Positions 1 to 7,866 of a stretch of 64,000 bases of DNA are shown here, in pieces; position 1 is the stretch's first letter, and each line of letters opens with the position of its first letter. Below the pieces are notes generated by a model, which made no database searches, had not been told where the DNA came from, and was given only the letters and a program-made list of their open reading frames with translations. Source of the stretch: CALKUP01 sp964492735 (GTDB lineage Bacteria; Patescibacteriota; Patescibacteriia; UBA9570; XYC2-FULL-38-9); the NCBI GenBank assembly GCA_964492735.1, contig CAZBLE010000001.1:62001-126000 (forward strand), given 5' to 3'. A program made the translations under genes and the position numbers.

Positions 1-174
1 GTTGACTCATGGGATGAGCTTGTTGGAGGCACGGCGACTATTTCCGGCATCAAAGACGGGATGCTGACATTTATTGATCTCCCTGGATTAGAATATTCCA
101 GCAAAGAACTCTTTGAACACCAAGCAGCGCTCCGCGCACATTTCGGCGAACAAAAAGCCCAGTATCAATATTAG
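1..174 (+). CDS. C-terminal end of an unidentified protein (partial)
   Basis: This open frame enters from the left edge and gives 57 residues ending in TAG. The visible piece reads like a small beta-rich domain (GGTATISGI, then MLTFIDLPG) followed by a charged helical tail. The stop overlaps the start of the next gene (TAGTG), so the two are probably translationally coupled. No family can be assigned from so little sequence. Confidence 0.6.
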   Translation, partial: VDSWDELVGGTATISGIKDGMLTFIDLPGLEYSSKELFEHQAALRAHFGEQKAQYQY

Positions 175-998
175 TGATATTAGACAAAATTGGAGAGACT
201 TATTATCATAGGGCAATGAAAGAGCCTGGATTTACACCACAACGACCCACCCAAGAACAACATCGTGAGGGTCATTGGAGCTATGAAGAGCTAAAACGTC
301 GTATTGTTGACACCTATACAGATGGCGAAGGAAATTTGATTCCATTTTCAGAACTCCCAAAAAGCGTAGATATTGGAATTATGGGAACAAAGACACTAGA
401 ATGTGTCCGACGTATGAATGAAGATCCAGAACACCGAGAACATGGCATGTCGATTGTCTATGACCCCGGCAATCGCAGATTGTTGATACAGAAGGATGAT
501 AAAATAACCGTTGGTGAAAAAAGAGAGATCGCCAATAAACAGACACTATTTCGAACGGGAACGGGTGAAATTTCAGCACTTGCCGGACATATTCATACAC
601 ACCCAACAATGGATCCATTTAGCTTTAAAGATATACTCTCGTTGTTATTTGGAATAAAAATCCGCATCAGAGATACAAAAATCTATCAACCAATGCATCT
701 TTCTATTCTCGGAAATGTGGATGGCTCTCTTAGTTTATTATTCGCTGGACGTGAGAGTATAGGAAGAGGAGATATTTCCGAGGAATTGATCAAAGCTAAG
801 TATTATGAGCTTGTCAAGAAGCGTCTGGAGACAATACCAAAAAAACAAAAAATGGGACTCGCGGCAGACTACGCTATTATCGATGCCAGTCATGTGGCTA
901 TTGCACAGCTTGCCGAAGAATTTGGCCTCGGCTATTATCGCGGTAATGAGTCAGGTATCTTGCGACGCTTTCGCGTGAAAAAACCCGCGCAAGAATAA
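174..998 (+). CDS. JAMM/MPN-like (JAB domain) putative metalloprotease
   Basis: The protein has 274 residues from a GTG start that overlaps the preceding stop, which suggests coupling. Around residues 139-153 it reads H-I-H-T-H-P, then S150 and D153. This resembles the JAMM zinc signature (HxHP, then Ser and Asp) of bacterial JAB-domain isopeptidases. The spacing to Asp is one residue off the usual HxHx10D whichever His pair is used, so metal binding is likely but not certain. A beta-hairpin-like stretch (residues 92-112) precedes the motif as in the MPN fold. No signal peptide or membrane segment is seen, so it is probably cytoplasmic. The substrate is unknown. JAB proteins often pair with ubiquitin-like partners; whether the truncated upstream gene is one cannot be seen. 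Confidence 0.6.
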   Translation: MILDKIGETYYHRAMKEPGFTPQRPTQEQHREGHWSYEELKRRIVDTYTDGEGNLIPFSELPKSVDIGIMGTKTLECVRRMNEDPEHREHGMSIVYDPGNRRLLIQKDDKITVGEKREIANKQTLFRTGTGEISALAGHIHTHPTMDPFSFKDILSLLFGIKIRIRDTKIYQPMHLSILGNVDGSLSLLFAGRESIGRGDISEELIKAKYYELVKKRLETIPKKQKMGLAADYAIIDASHVAIAQLAEEFGLGYYRGNESGILRRFRVKKPAQE

Positions 999-1068
999 CT
1001 ACTCCTCCCCTTCAAACTCCTCCATCTCTTTCAGCAGTTTTTTGAATTTGCGAGATGGGTATTGTAGG
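999..1068 (-). pseudogene. Remnant of the dnaJ 3' end (about 22 codons)
   Basis: Read on the minus strand, this stretch encodes YPSRKFKKLLKEMEEFEGEE and a stop, the exact C-terminus of the DnaJ encoded at 2395-3507. The nucleotide match is 1001-1068 against 2397-2464, with about four mismatches. No J domain or other dnaJ sequence accompanies it. The two copies are direct repeats that bracket the GDPD-like gene. This is either the scar of an insertion at the dnaJ 3' end or a partial tandem duplication. Confidence 0.85.
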
Positions 1069-1108
1069 TGTAATAAAAACTAATCACAGTATAGAAAAAA
1101 ACAGCTGT

Positions 1109-2380
1109 CTATTCTTGCAATAGATCACTCACAGATGCAGGTAAAGTCTGCGACCAAATCTCTGGATCTTTTGTATAGACCATTGCATCAACACCAAGCT
1201 GACTCTTGAATACTGCAAGTTGTCGCTCCCGGCTCAGATGACGCAAGCCCGGCAATGCGGACAAGCGATCACCATGAATCGAAGCCATGGAACCCAGTCC
1301 GAGATCACGAATAATACCGGCATATTGTGTGCGTATATTTTTTGCACGATCTGTCATGCCAAGACTCTCAATCACAGATGCAACCAGTGTGACTGTTGAC
1401 AGTGAAATGATGCCAGCAAATGGATCAGCCGAATCCTCTTTGCGTTGCCCCTGCATCGCTTGTAACAACTCTGGCGGAACAACTGTTGTGATGTATCCAG
1501 TATTTTTGCGGTGTCCATCATCTCTCTGCACAATCTCGGTCGCCGCAGAGACAACAACTTCTGCACTTCCAATCCCAAAAGCTCGAAAACGTGAATTCTG
1601 TGGCAATACACTTTCAACGAGTGCTGACCCTGTCGCATCATAACTCATGAATGGAACAATTCCACCATTCCACATCAACGGTATGTGTGGCATTGCTTTA
1701 TACAGCTCTATCAAAATCGCTGGCGATATTGCAGAAAATGCAATGGACTCTTGAACATCTTGTGTTTCAATATATTTTTGTAACGCACGAACGTGGTCTT
1801 GATATTGCGCAGGATTAGCGCCAAGAGATTTTATTTCAATAATTAAACGATGAGCGTCTTTGTAACGATCAAACTTTTTCAATAACGATTCGAGCGTCAA
1901 TTGCTGTGGTCGCGCTGCCTCAATCTGCTCTGGGTCCAATGTATCAATATACGCCTGCCGCGCAAAGAGACCTGAGCCGGACAGAGCTATTGTTGGATCA
2001 TGTTGTACCCATGGTGTTCCGGATTTATCAAATCGTACGTCTAATTCTTGTGCCCATCTACCAGCAGCAAAAGCCGTATCGAACGCATGAGCGTCAAAGT
2101 GATGTCGATGATCAATTAAGCCAAATTGCTCTTGAGTTGCGCGTGACCGCTCAACGATATCAAGAGCCGCTTGTATTCTTTCAAACGAGTCGACAATCAT
2201 GTCTGAAACCTCACCAGAAAAATACCCAGCTTCGACAATGGCGTCGAGGCGAGACAACGCATCAATCAATTCCGGGCGCTGTTGATATGCTTCAGCTAGT
2301 GTTAACAAGTGTGTATCCTCGGGTGAAACACCAGGAATACGGTCAATGCTCTTTTTTGCTGAAAATGATAGTTCGGTCAT
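1109..2380 (-). CDS. Glycerophosphodiester phosphodiesterase-like (GDPD fold) protein
   Basis: The protein has 423 residues. The GDPD pattern is visible: IDHRHHFDA near residue 90, ELDVRFDKSGTPWVQHDP (the E-x-D and HD catalytic/metal pairs), LTLESLLKKF, and IIEIKS. In this TIM-barrel family, His, Glu, Asp and His act on glycerophosphodiesters with a divalent metal. The family's usual HRG is HRH here. An N-terminal segment of about 85 helical residues precedes the barrel, and no signal peptide is evident, so the real substrate may differ. The gene is enclosed by two copies of the dnaJ 3' end and lies directly after dnaJ on the same strand. Confidence 0.7.
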   Translation of the reverse strand: MTELSFSAKKSIDRIPGVSPEDTHLLTLAEAYQQRPELIDALSRLDAIVEAGYFSGEVSDMIVDSFERIQAALDIVERSRATQEQFGLIDHRHHFDAHAFDTAFAAGRWAQELDVRFDKSGTPWVQHDPTIALSGSGLFARQAYIDTLDPEQIEAARPQQLTLESLLKKFDRYKDAHRLIIEIKSLGANPAQYQDHVRALQKYIETQDVQESIAFSAISPAILIELYKAMPHIPLMWNGGIVPFMSYDATGSALVESVLPQNSRFRAFGIGSAEVVVSAATEIVQRDDGHRKNTGYITTVVPPELLQAMQGQRKEDSADPFAGIISLSTVTLVASVIESLGMTDRAKNIRTQYAGIIRDLGLGSMASIHGDRLSALPGLRHLSRERQLAVFKSQLGVDAMVYTKDPEIWSQTLPASVSDLLQE

Positions 2381-2394
2381 CGTATCATTATTCG

Positions 2395-3507
2395 TTATTC
2401 CTCCCCTTCAAACTCCTCCATCTCTTTGAGGAGTTTTTTGAATTTGCGAGATGGGTATTGTGGGACATGAATATTCACTTTCACAAGATGGTCACCACGA
2501 CCGTGTCCGTGCAACCGTTGAATGCCTTTTCCACGCAGTCGCAAAATCGTTCCGGCGGTTGTTCCGGCTGGAATTTTTAGATCAACCAATCCGTCCAGTG
2601 TTTCAACTTCAATACGACCACCGAGGACAGCAGTTGGATATGACACCAACTCTTCCACAACCACATCATCACCTTGGCGTTGAAAATTTTCATGGGACTT
2701 CACATGGACCACGACATATAAATCACCGGCTGGTCCACCAAATTGCCCAGCCTCACCTTGGCCGCTCATTCGCATGGTTTGTCCATCTTCAATACCGGCT
2801 GGAATATTCAACTCAAGGGTGGTGTTCTTTTTTTCAATCCCGTTTCCACGACACGTTTTGCACGGTGTCTTCACTGTTTTGCCGCGACCATTACAACTTG
2901 AACAGGCAACTTGCGTTCGAATTTGCCCGAAGACGCTGCGCTGAATCTGGTCAACCACGCCTGAACCTTTACAGGTGTCGCAGGCTTCAATTGGCGTTCC
3001 TGGCTCTGCGCCGTTTCCAGAACAGTGTGAACAGGTCGCCCCTTTATACAGCTCCACTTCTTTTTTGACGCCAAAGGCTGCTTCTTTGAAATCAATCGTC
3101 GTGTCCATTTGAATATCTTGGCCACGCTGCTGCGCGCTCGCACCGCCACGTCTGCGTCCACCGCCAAACAAATCACCAAAAATATCGCCGAGATCAAACT
3201 CCACGCCTTGGCCGCCGAAACCGCCTTGGCCTCCAGCTTGGCGCATAATATCTTCCCAATTCATGCCAGCGCCGCCGCCGAAACCGCCTTGGCCATTCAC
3301 ACCCGCTTCTCCAAATTGGTCGTAGGCGCTGCGTTTTTGCTTATCTGAAAGGACTTGATACGCCTCATTCACCTCTTTGAATTTCGCTTCATCGCCACCG
3401 TCTTTGTCAGGGTGATATTTGTGCGCAGCTTTCCGAAACGCCTTTTTAATCTCATCTTCTGAGGCGGTTTTTGAAACTCCTAAAATATTGTAATAATCTT
3501 TTGCCAT
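2395..3507 (-). CDS. dnaJ: Chaperone protein DnaJ (Hsp40)
   Basis: DnaJ delivers unfolded clients to DnaK and stimulates its ATPase. The 370-residue protein shows all expected parts. The J domain spans residues 1-70 with the HPD motif at YHPDKDG. A Gly/Phe-rich linker follows, and then four CxxCxGxG zinc modules (CSHCSGNG, CDTCKGSG, CSSCNGRG, CKTCRGNG). The C-terminal substrate-binding beta domains end in an acidic EEFEGEE tail. It is the last gene of the chaperone locus but is separated from dnaK by about 2.4 kb of accessory genes. Its 3' end is duplicated at 999-1068. Confidence 0.98.
   Translation of the reverse strand: MAKDYYNILGVSKTASEDEIKKAFRKAAHKYHPDKDGGDEAKFKEVNEAYQVLSDKQKRSAYDQFGEAGVNGQGGFGGGAGMNWEDIMRQAGGQGGFGGQGVEFDLGDIFGDLFGGGRRRGGASAQQRGQDIQMDTTIDFKEAAFGVKKEVELYKGATCSHCSGNGAEPGTPIEACDTCKGSGVVDQIQRSVFGQIRTQVACSSCNGRGKTVKTPCKTCRGNGIEKKNTTLELNIPAGIEDGQTMRMSGQGEAGQFGGPAGDLYVVVHVKSHENFQRQGDDVVVEELVSYPTAVLGGRIEVETLDGLVDLKIPAGTTAGTILRLRGKGIQRLHGHGRGDHLVKVNIHVPQYPSRKFKKLLKEMEEFEGEE
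2397..2464 (-). repeat. Direct repeat copy 2 (3' end of dnaJ)
   Basis: This is the intact-gene partner of the remnant at 1001-1068, in the same orientation at an offset of 1396 bases. The two copies bracket the GDPD-like gene. The arrangement resembles an element that integrated into a gene's 3' end and restored it, but no integrase is present. Confidence 0.8.
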
Positions 3508-3513
3508 ATCTTC

Positions 3514-3855
3514 TTATACTGTATTAGTTTTTCGCAGTCGTTGCACTATATAAAGAATTCCCCAAACTGGCAATGACCAGATAAATGCGGAAAAAAGAAC
3601 GAAGGCAGCTAATCCAAGGACTTGATACACTACTCCTCCAAATCCATAAACACTGGTTAGATATGGATCAACCATAAATGCCCACGCGATTGCTGGGAAT
3701 GTTATAAACAGCATTGCTCGAGAAAAAAAAGTTTCACCATTAAATAGATCTTGTCCAAATACATACGACAAAAATAGCACCACGATAAACACCAAGACCC
3801 ACACGAGATATGTCAGGATATATGGATTGACTAGTTTTGTAAGGAAAGATTTCAT
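3514..3855 (-). CDS. Small membrane protein, tandem paralog 1
   Basis: The protein has 113 residues and three or four predicted membrane helices. It shares its layout with the next two genes: a basic N-terminus with (K)LVNPY.LTYL, a central FPAIAW segment, and a C-terminal FSAFIWSLPVWGIL motif followed by a basic tail. I do not recognise a named family. It lies 6 bases upstream of dnaJ on the same strand, so it is probably co-transcribed with it. A role in membrane stress is only a guess from position. Confidence 0.75.
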   Translation of the reverse strand: MKSFLTKLVNPYILTYLVWVLVFIVVLFLSYVFGQDLFNGETFFSRAMLFITFPAIAWAFMVDPYLTSVYGFGGVVYQVLGLAAFVLFSAFIWSLPVWGILYIVQRLRKTNTV

Positions 3856-3864
3856 GAGTGTCTG

Positions 3865-4191
3865 TTATTTATTCTTACTTTTTATTGCATGGATAATTCC
3901 CCAAACCGGAAGTGACCAAACCAATGAACTAAAAACAGTGACGCTCAATGCTTCTTGCGTAAGGTGGACAACGGCAGCATCTTGAAACATACGCTCAATA
4001 GCAAATCCGATTACAAAAAAATATGCGATCGCGGGTATCTCAAAAACCATAAACACCCGATAAATAATATCATTGTCGTATGTTGCTCGTTGTAAGAGCA
4101 CAATGATAATTGAAAACACAAAGAAAATCAGAAACGTGATGACGTATGGATTTTTGAGCGTCTTGATCATTTTTTGAAAAGTCGTATTCAT
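3865..4191 (-). CDS. Small membrane protein, tandem paralog 2
   Basis: The protein has 108 residues and is the most diverged of the three tandem paralogs. It keeps NPYVITFL near the N-terminus, FEIPAIAYF in the middle and FSSLVWSLPVWGII near the C-terminus. About three hydrophobic helices are visible and no signal peptidase site. It is spaced 9 bases from each neighbour, as expected for a single transcript. Function unknown. Confidence 0.75.
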   Translation of the reverse strand: MNTTFQKMIKTLKNPYVITFLIFFVFSIIIVLLQRATYDNDIIYRVFMVFEIPAIAYFFVIGFAIERMFQDAAVVHLTQEALSVTVFSSLVWSLPVWGIIHAIKSKNK

Positions 4192-4200
4192 AGGTGTCTG

Positions 4201-4542
4201 TTATTTTTTATTACTGCGTTTCCAAGGATTGATTTGCGCAACAAATAACATCCCCCAAATCGGAAGTGACCAAGTAAGTGCTGAAAAAAATGTTGCTAGC
4301 ACAATACCAATAAGTTGATACCACACTGTATTGGAAAACCCTGACATGTATATATCTAATGGCATTGCCAAAAATATTCCGGGCAGCAATATTAACACCA
4401 GCGCATTTCCAAATAAACTATCTGGGGGCGCATTTTGCCCATCTAATAATTGAGCTAAAAGCACTGCACTCACACACACCAAAAATAATATAAGATACGT
4501 TAGCGTATATCGATTGACGAGTTTTATAAGGAAAGGTTTCAT
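4201..4542 (-). CDS. Small membrane protein, tandem paralog 3
   Basis: The protein has 113 residues. Its N-terminus MKPFLIKLVNRYTLTYL closely matches paralog 1 (MKSFLTKLVNPYILTYL), and it carries the family C-terminal motif FSALTWSLPIWGML. Its closeness to the first copy rather than the adjacent one suggests more than one duplication event or gene conversion. It is the first gene of the three-gene run. A structured repeat lies just upstream at 4574-4656. Function unknown. Confidence 0.75.
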   Translation of the reverse strand: MKPFLIKLVNRYTLTYLILFLVCVSAVLLAQLLDGQNAPPDSLFGNALVLILLPGIFLAMPLDIYMSGFSNTVWYQLIGIVLATFFSALTWSLPIWGMLFVAQINPWKRSNKK

Positions 4543-4583
4543 AGGTGTGTATTATGATTGTTTATTGGCTTGCGGGGAAGTAG

Positions 4584-4643
4584 CTCTCAAAACCCCGTTC
4601 GCTTCGCTCTCTGGCAGCAGAGCTGCTAATTGGTTTTGAGTAG
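4584..4643. repeat. Inverted structured repeat, left copy
   Basis: This 60-base sequence recurs in inverted orientation at 5816-5876 with four substitutions and one single-base gap. It is itself an imperfect hairpin: CTCAAAACC pairs with GGTTTTGAG, and a smaller hairpin lies inside (GGCAGCAGAGCTGCT). Just outside, GGGGAA (4574-4579) can pair with TTCCCC (4649-4654) to extend the stem. It may be a REP/MITE-like element or the end of a mobile module. No transposase is near. Confidence 0.8.
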
Positions 4644-4696
4644 CCACTTTCCCCTCCGTCTTTACATGTTATTTTTCGCTTTTCGGTAAGTCATGG

Positions 4697-5224
4697 TTAT
4701 TTTTTTGGCTCAATGCCTAACTCTAATAAAATACAATCCGCTGAACCTACTTTATTATCCTCCAATTTACATTCAACTTTTTTTATAGAATTGAGTAATT
4801 GATTATATTGCACGCCGTCGATTTTGAGATATTGTGTCTCATCTATTTTAACGGGAACAATCACTTGCCATATTCCAATCATTAAAGCAATTAACGAAAT
4901 AAAAATAGCGATTAAAGAGTATTTTTTAGCATCTTGTGCATTTACTCGCGCTAATTTTAATTCATCATATTCAATTAATTTAAAATACCCCTCAAAAGAA
5001 ATTGCATATCTCCAATCCAGCATTGGTTTATTCGGATATTGAGTAAGGATTTCCACAACTTCTCGCCTGTCAAATACACTGATTAAATAATTTTCCCATT
5101 CTGGAAATTTTTCTAATGCTTCTTTTTGTGTAAAACCTGATTTTTGAGACACACAATACCGAAGAAACTGAATCTGAAAATCATTATCGTCGAGGAACTC
5201 CTTTGTTCTTTTTCGGTAGGTCAT
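4697..5224 (-). CDS. Single-pass membrane protein, partner of the HEPN-like protein
   Basis: The protein has 175 residues. The N-terminal ~85 residues look like a small helical, possibly winged-helix, domain ending in WRYAISFEGYFKLIEYDEL. An alpha-helical link and one transmembrane helix (about 103-123, SLIAIFISLIALMIGI) follow, then a ~50-residue C-terminal domain with two cysteines. Its start overlaps the stop of the upstream gene by four bases (5221-5224), so the two are almost certainly co-expressed. The codons are far more AT-rich than those of dnaK/dnaJ. It may be a membrane anchor or effector of a two-gene defence or toxin-antitoxin-like module. I do not recognise a named family. Confidence 0.7.
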   Translation of the reverse strand: MTYRKRTKEFLDDNDFQIQFLRYCVSQKSGFTQKEALEKFPEWENYLISVFDRREVVEILTQYPNKPMLDWRYAISFEGYFKLIEYDELKLARVNAQDAKKYSLIAIFISLIALMIGIWQVIVPVKIDETQYLKIDGVQYNQLLNSIKKVECKLEDNKVGSADCILLELGIEPKK

Positions 5225-5739
5225 TTTATTTCGGATATTTTTCTTGGAATCTTAATTTTTCCTTTTTGATAAAAATGAAAACTGTACTTATTTAATAATT
5301 TCATGGCTTGAAATAAATCTTTCGTGTCTCGATTAATTTTTTCTAAAGATGTACTACCTGAGTATTTATCAGCGGTTCCAAATTCAGTATGTGTTTCAGA
5401 AAACATAGCCTTTGAAGCAAGCGTCCAAAACTTTTTATTTACAGTACTATGAACATGATCATTTCGTGTGTTTATAATTTTCTGTAAAGAAGTAATTAAT
5501 TCATGATTTTTTGGATAAAACTTTGCAAGATATTTAATTATTTCTTTAGTACTGTGTCCTTGAAGATTGGTTTTTTTATAGTTACGAGCATTTAAATCTT
5601 TTATAATCAACTTTTCTATTCTAACGTTAATATCATCAGCATGTTCTTTAATACTACTAATAAAAATATTAAAAAACACTTGATAAATAAAATGTGCTTC
5701 TAAAAATTCATTTAAATTCTGATACTCTTCTTCGTCCAT
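5221..5739 (-). CDS. HEPN-like putative RNase (R-x4-H motif)
   Basis: The protein has 172 residues and looks all-helical. It contains INTRNDHVH, with Arg92 and His97 forming the R-x4-H signature of HEPN-family ribonucleases (RN...H as in Abi, Apea-like and toxin HEPN proteins). The following 70 residues are poorly defined and Lys-rich. It is the first gene of an AT-rich pair, overlapping the membrane protein by ATGA. The pair is flanked by inverted repeats (4584-4643 and 5816-5876) inside the dnaK-dnaJ interval. HEPN RNases commonly cut tRNA or mRNA in abortive infection. That role here is inference from one motif and the context. Confidence 0.55.
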   Translation of the reverse strand: MDEEEYQNLNEFLEAHFIYQVFFNIFISSIKEHADDINVRIEKLIIKDLNARNYKKTNLQGHSTKEIIKYLAKFYPKNHELITSLQKIINTRNDHVHSTVNKKFWTLASKAMFSETHTEFGTADKYSGSTSLEKINRDTKDLFQAMKLLNKYSFHFYQKGKIKIPRKISEIK

Positions 5740-5815
5740 TTAATCGATTATAAGGATATTGACTAAAAATAAAACTAAAAAACTTATATATTTTGTGCGG
5801 TGTAAGGTGTGGTGT

Positions 5816-5876
5816 CTACTCAAAACCAATTAGCGGCTCTGCCGCCAGCGAGCGAACGCGAGCGGGGTTTTGAGAG
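5816..5876. repeat. Inverted structured repeat, right copy
   Basis: Its reverse complement matches 4584-4643 at about 92 percent. The inner stem CTCAAAACC/GGTTTTGAG is conserved. The outer stem uses different bases from the left copy: GGTGTGGTGTCT (5806-5817) pairs with AGACACGCACACC (5875-5887), where the left copy pairs GGGGAA with TTCCCC. Keeping the pairing while changing the sequence suggests that the hairpin itself is selected. It lies just downstream of dnaK and upstream of the HEPN-like gene. Confidence 0.8.
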
Positions 5877-5905
5877 ACACGCACACCTGAAACCATTACA
5901 CGATG

Positions 5906-7822
5906 TTATTTCTTTTCTTCGTCTGTCTTCTCTTCAAAATCTGCATCAACAACATCTTCTTTCTTGGCTTCACCTTCAGCTCCGCCTTCTGCTCCAGCAG
6001 CTTTTTCTTCTTCCGCTGCTTTATACAAAATCTCGCCAATCTTTTGCGCTGCTTCAGAGAGCGCTTGAGATGCTGTGTCGATTGCTTCTTTTTCTGACTT
6101 GTCGTCTGCAAGCACTTTCTTCAAGGCTTCCGCTTTTTCCTCAATCGCTTTTTTATCTTCTTCTGGAACTTTGTCGCCAGCATCTTTCACAGCTTTTTCT
6201 GTTGAATAGAGCAAGCTTTCAGCAATGTTGCGCGCTTCGATCAATTCTTTTTTCGCGCGATCTTCATCAGCATGCGCTTCAGCATCTTGTTTCATCTTTT
6301 CGATTTCCGCATCTGACAAACCGCTGGACGCTTCAATGCGAATAGATTGTTCTTTGCCTGACGCCTTATCAACCGCTTTCACATTCAAGATACCGTTGGC
6401 ATCAACATCAAAGGTGACTTCCACTTGTGGCACGCCACGTGGAGCTGGTGGAATACCGGACAAAATAAATCGTCCGAGTGATTTATTGTCTGCCGCCATT
6501 TCACGTTCCCCTTGTGTGACATGCACTTCAACTTGTGTTTGATTGTCTGCCGCAGTTGAGAAAATTTGTGACTTACTACTTGGAATAGTTGTATTACTTT
6601 CAATCAACTTTGTTGCAACGCCGCCCAATGTTTCAATTCCGAGGCTGAGAGGGATCACATCCAAAAGCAAAATATCTTTCACATCTTTTTGCAGAACGCC
6701 AGCTTGCACAGCAGCACCGAGCGCGACCACTTCATCTGGATTCACTGTTGCGTTTGGTTTTTTACCGAAGAACTCTTCCACTTTTGATTGGATTAGTGGC
6801 ATTCGAGTTTGTCCACCAACCAAAATAATTTCATTGATCGCTCCCTTATCAACACCTGCAATCTTCAAGGCTTCACGCACTGGTTCGAAGGTGCGAGCAA
6901 CCAAGTCACTCACCAATTCTTCGAGTTTCGCACGAGTCACTTTCATCACCAAATGTTTTGGTCCAGTACTTGGATCGTTGGCGATAAATGGTTCGTTGAT
7001 TTCTGTGTCAGCTGCTGATGACAATTCAATCTTGGCTTTTTCTGCTGCTGATTTCAAGCGTTGCAATGCAAGATTGTCTTGTTTCAAATCAATGCCTTCT
7101 TGTTTTTTGAATTCATCAACAATGTGATTGATTAAGACTTGGTCAAAATCGTCACCACCCAAATGCGTGTCACCATGCGTTGATTTCACTTCAACGGTAT
7201 CTTCTGATACTTCAAGGACAGAAACATCGAATGTGCCGCCACCCAAATCGTATACCAAGATTTTTTCATCTTTCTTTTTATCAAAACCATACGCAAGGGC
7301 CGCTGCTGTTGGTTCATTGATAATGCGCTTTACATCAAGACCTGCAATTTTTCCGGCATCTTTTGTTGCTTGGCGTTGTGAATCATCAAAATACGCAGGA
7401 ACAGTAATCACTGCTTCAGTGATTGTTTCACCGAGCTTTTCTTCTGCATCCGCTTTCAATTTCATCAAAATTTTTGCAGAAATTTCTTGTGGAGTGTATT
7501 GCTTTTCTCCCATTTTCACCATCACGCGTTCACCGTCTTTGACGATTTCGTATGGCATCAATGACAAATCTTTTTGCACTTCTGCGTCTTCAAACCGGCG
7601 ACCAATCAAACGCTTCACACTAAAGATTGTGTTTTTCGCATTTGTCACGGCTTGGCGTTTTGCACCAACCCCGACTAAAATTTCACCAGTTTTTGTTTCC
7701 GCAACAATTGATGGAGTTGTGCGGTTGCCTTCATTGTTTTCGATCACCTTCGCCGCGCCGCCTTCAAAAATCGCGACACACGAGTTGGTGGTTCCGAGAT
7801 CGATTCCGAGAATTTTACTCAT
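5906..7822 (-). CDS. dnaK: Molecular chaperone DnaK (Hsp70)
   Basis: DnaK is the ATP-driven foldase that works with DnaJ and GrpE. The 638-residue protein is of normal length. It starts MSKILGIDLGTTNSCVAIFEG (phosphate 1 motif), has IINEPTAAALAYG and ILVYDLGGGTFDVSVLE in the ATPase domain, and VGGQTRMPLIQ before the linker DVKDILLLDVIPLSLG. A substrate-binding domain and a helical lid end in an acidic, Lys/Glu-rich tail. Its order with grpE and hrcA is the classic hrcA-grpE-dnaK arrangement. A ~100-base palindrome sits between grpE and dnaK. Confidence 0.99.
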   Translation of the reverse strand: MSKILGIDLGTTNSCVAIFEGGAAKVIENNEGNRTTPSIVAETKTGEILVGVGAKRQAVTNAKNTIFSVKRLIGRRFEDAEVQKDLSLMPYEIVKDGERVMVKMGEKQYTPQEISAKILMKLKADAEEKLGETITEAVITVPAYFDDSQRQATKDAGKIAGLDVKRIINEPTAAALAYGFDKKKDEKILVYDLGGGTFDVSVLEVSEDTVEVKSTHGDTHLGGDDFDQVLINHIVDEFKKQEGIDLKQDNLALQRLKSAAEKAKIELSSAADTEINEPFIANDPSTGPKHLVMKVTRAKLEELVSDLVARTFEPVREALKIAGVDKGAINEIILVGGQTRMPLIQSKVEEFFGKKPNATVNPDEVVALGAAVQAGVLQKDVKDILLLDVIPLSLGIETLGGVATKLIESNTTIPSSKSQIFSTAADNQTQVEVHVTQGEREMAADNKSLGRFILSGIPPAPRGVPQVEVTFDVDANGILNVKAVDKASGKEQSIRIEASSGLSDAEIEKMKQDAEAHADEDRAKKELIEARNIAESLLYSTEKAVKDAGDKVPEEDKKAIEEKAEALKKVLADDKSEKEAIDTASQALSEAAQKIGEILYKAAEEEKAAGAEGGAEGEAKKEDVVDADFEEKTDEEKK

Positions 7823-7866
7823 ATATATAATTATTATTAGTTATTTATTGAATGTAAGACTTTCAG

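Noticed and set aside
4584..5876. Insertion sequence with transposase
   Set aside because: The genes between the inverted repeats lack DDE or Tyr/Ser recombinase motifs; no target-site duplication is evident.
5809..6345. Long plus-strand frame opposite the dnaK tail
   Set aside because: Antisense to conserved dnaK codons and begins in the structured repeat; Leu/Gln-rich shadow.
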